A stretch of DNA of 64,000 nucleotides from Streptomyces sp. NBC_00239 (GTDB taxonomy: Bacteria > Actinomycetota > Actinomycetes > Streptomycetales > Streptomycetaceae). Both the position numbers and the translations under genes were made by a program. Where the stretch lies: NCBI RefSeq assembly GCF_036194065.1, contig NZ_CP108095.1, positions 2,294,001 to 2,358,000 of the forward strand, written 5' to 3'. This document shows, in pieces, positions 63,597 through 64,000 of the stretch. The notes beneath the pieces are model-generated. The model was not told where the DNA came from. It made no database searches and saw nothing but the letters and a program-made list of their open reading frames with translations. Every line of letters begins with the position of its first letter. Within the stretch, counting starts at the first letter, position 1.

Positions 63597-64000
63597 AGGC
63601 GTACCGGGAGGTGGTCCGGGCCGAAGTTGATGATCGAGCGGTTGTAGACGACCGGCCCGGCCGGTTCGATGAGGGCGGCCTTCTCCAGCGCGGCCGTGTA
63701 CAGCGCGCTCAGCTCGGCCTTGGCCAGCGGCGCGCCGATGCAGTAGTGGGCGCCCAGGCCCAGCGCGAGGTGCTTGTTGGGCGAACGGTCGAGCAGGATC
63801 TCCTCGGGCTGCTCGAAGGCCTCCGGATCCCGGTTGGCGGACCACACCCAGACCGCGACCCGGTCACCGCGCCGGATCTGCCGCCCGCCGAGCTCGATGT
63901 CCCGGGTGGCGGTGCGCAGCGTGTGCAGGCCCACCGAGGTCCAGCGCAGCAGCTCGTCCACTGCGGAGTCCATGGACACCTCGCCCCGCTGTAGCTTCTG
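63584..64000 (-). CDS. Cytochrome P450, C-terminal part (5' end outside the window)
   Basis: 139 residues are visible, running off the right edge. The K-helix ExxR is in AVDELLRWTSVGLHTLRTATRDIELGG, followed by the P450 meander and the heme-thiolate loop LALGLGAHYCIGAPLAKAEL (Cys ligand; the usual Phe of FGxGxHxC is Leu). The C-terminus FGPDHLPVRLTPR is that of actinomycete CYPs. It is the first visible gene of the leftward NRPS block, so a role in oxidising a precursor, carrier-bound residue or the peptide is likely. Confidence 0.9.
   Translation of the reverse strand, partial: QKLQRGEVSMDSAVDELLRWTSVGLHTLRTATRDIELGGRQIRRGDRVAVWVWSANRDPEAFEQPEEILLDRSPNKHLALGLGAHYCIGAPLAKAELSALYTAALEKAALIEPAGPVVYNRSIINFGPDHLPVRLTPR

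Overview
The window is very GC-rich and gene-dense, with GTG and TTG starts, 1-4 nt ATGA/GTGA/TGATG gene overlaps, perfect hairpins between convergent genes, an AfsR/SARP-type regulator, an F420-type oxidoreductase and a SepF paralogue. All of this points to a Streptomyces or close relative. No rRNA, tRNA, insertion sequence, phage gene or CRISPR array was seen. Coordinates were read by hand from the sequence. Functions come from recognised family motifs; no database search was run.

Left part (1-25 kb), catabolism and housekeeping. (a) 1-5.6 kb: a 2Fe-2S protein and an FAD oxidoreductase resembling two subunits of hydroxyproline/HcnABC-type dehydrogenases, a secreted M9 collagenase and an M24 Xaa-Pro peptidase. 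Two of the promoters share a motif, suggesting a collagen-to-hydroxyproline unit. (b) 5.7-14.5 kb: RidA, acyl-CoA dehydrogenase, aryl-CoA ligase, PaaX-type regulator, GNAT, a fused FAD-monooxygenase/OYE protein and an enoyl-CoA hydratase. Together these look like CoA-dependent 2-aminobenzoate (anthranilate) catabolism. (c) 14.6-17 kb: ornithine carbamoyltransferase and arginine deiminase with an ARG-box-like palindrome between them. (d) 17.6-21.7 kb: the Pnkp-Hen1 RNA repair operon. (e) 22-30 kb: homocysteine methyltransferase, LLM/F420 oxidoreductase, a MazG-like hydrolase coupled to an ATPase, SepF, TetR and a secreted beta-propeller. Two copies of a composite palindromic repeat element lie at 10.95-11.35 kb and 21.79-22.3 kb.

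Right part (30-64 kb), a nonribosomal peptide gene cluster. Two ATP-binding regulators (AfsR-like at 30.4 kb, XRE-STAND at 34.4 kb) sit among three 11-bp-periodic direct-repeat boxes typical of SARP operators. A rightward block (36-45.2 kb) holds a fragmentary adenylation-subdomain/carrier protein, a protease-STAND fragment, a free carrier protein, both glutamate mutase subunits, a class II aminoacyl-tRNA-synthetase-like protein, an FMN glutamate-synthase-like protein, a small unknown and an Sfp-type phosphopantetheinyl transferase. A leftward block (64-46.1 kb) holds a P450 (cut by the window), MbtH, a TauD/SyrP-like oxygenase, a four-module C-A-T NRPS with terminal thioesterase (about 4,538 residues), an MFS exporter and an amidinohydrolase. 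The two blocks converge on a terminator at 46.1 kb.

Working model: glutamate is rearranged to 3-methylaspartate, possibly modified by the synthetase-like and FMN proteins and held on a free carrier protein. It would then feed a four-module NRPS that has no epimerase domain and whose last three adenylation pockets look polar or acidic, suiting basic residues. The product is not one I recognise.
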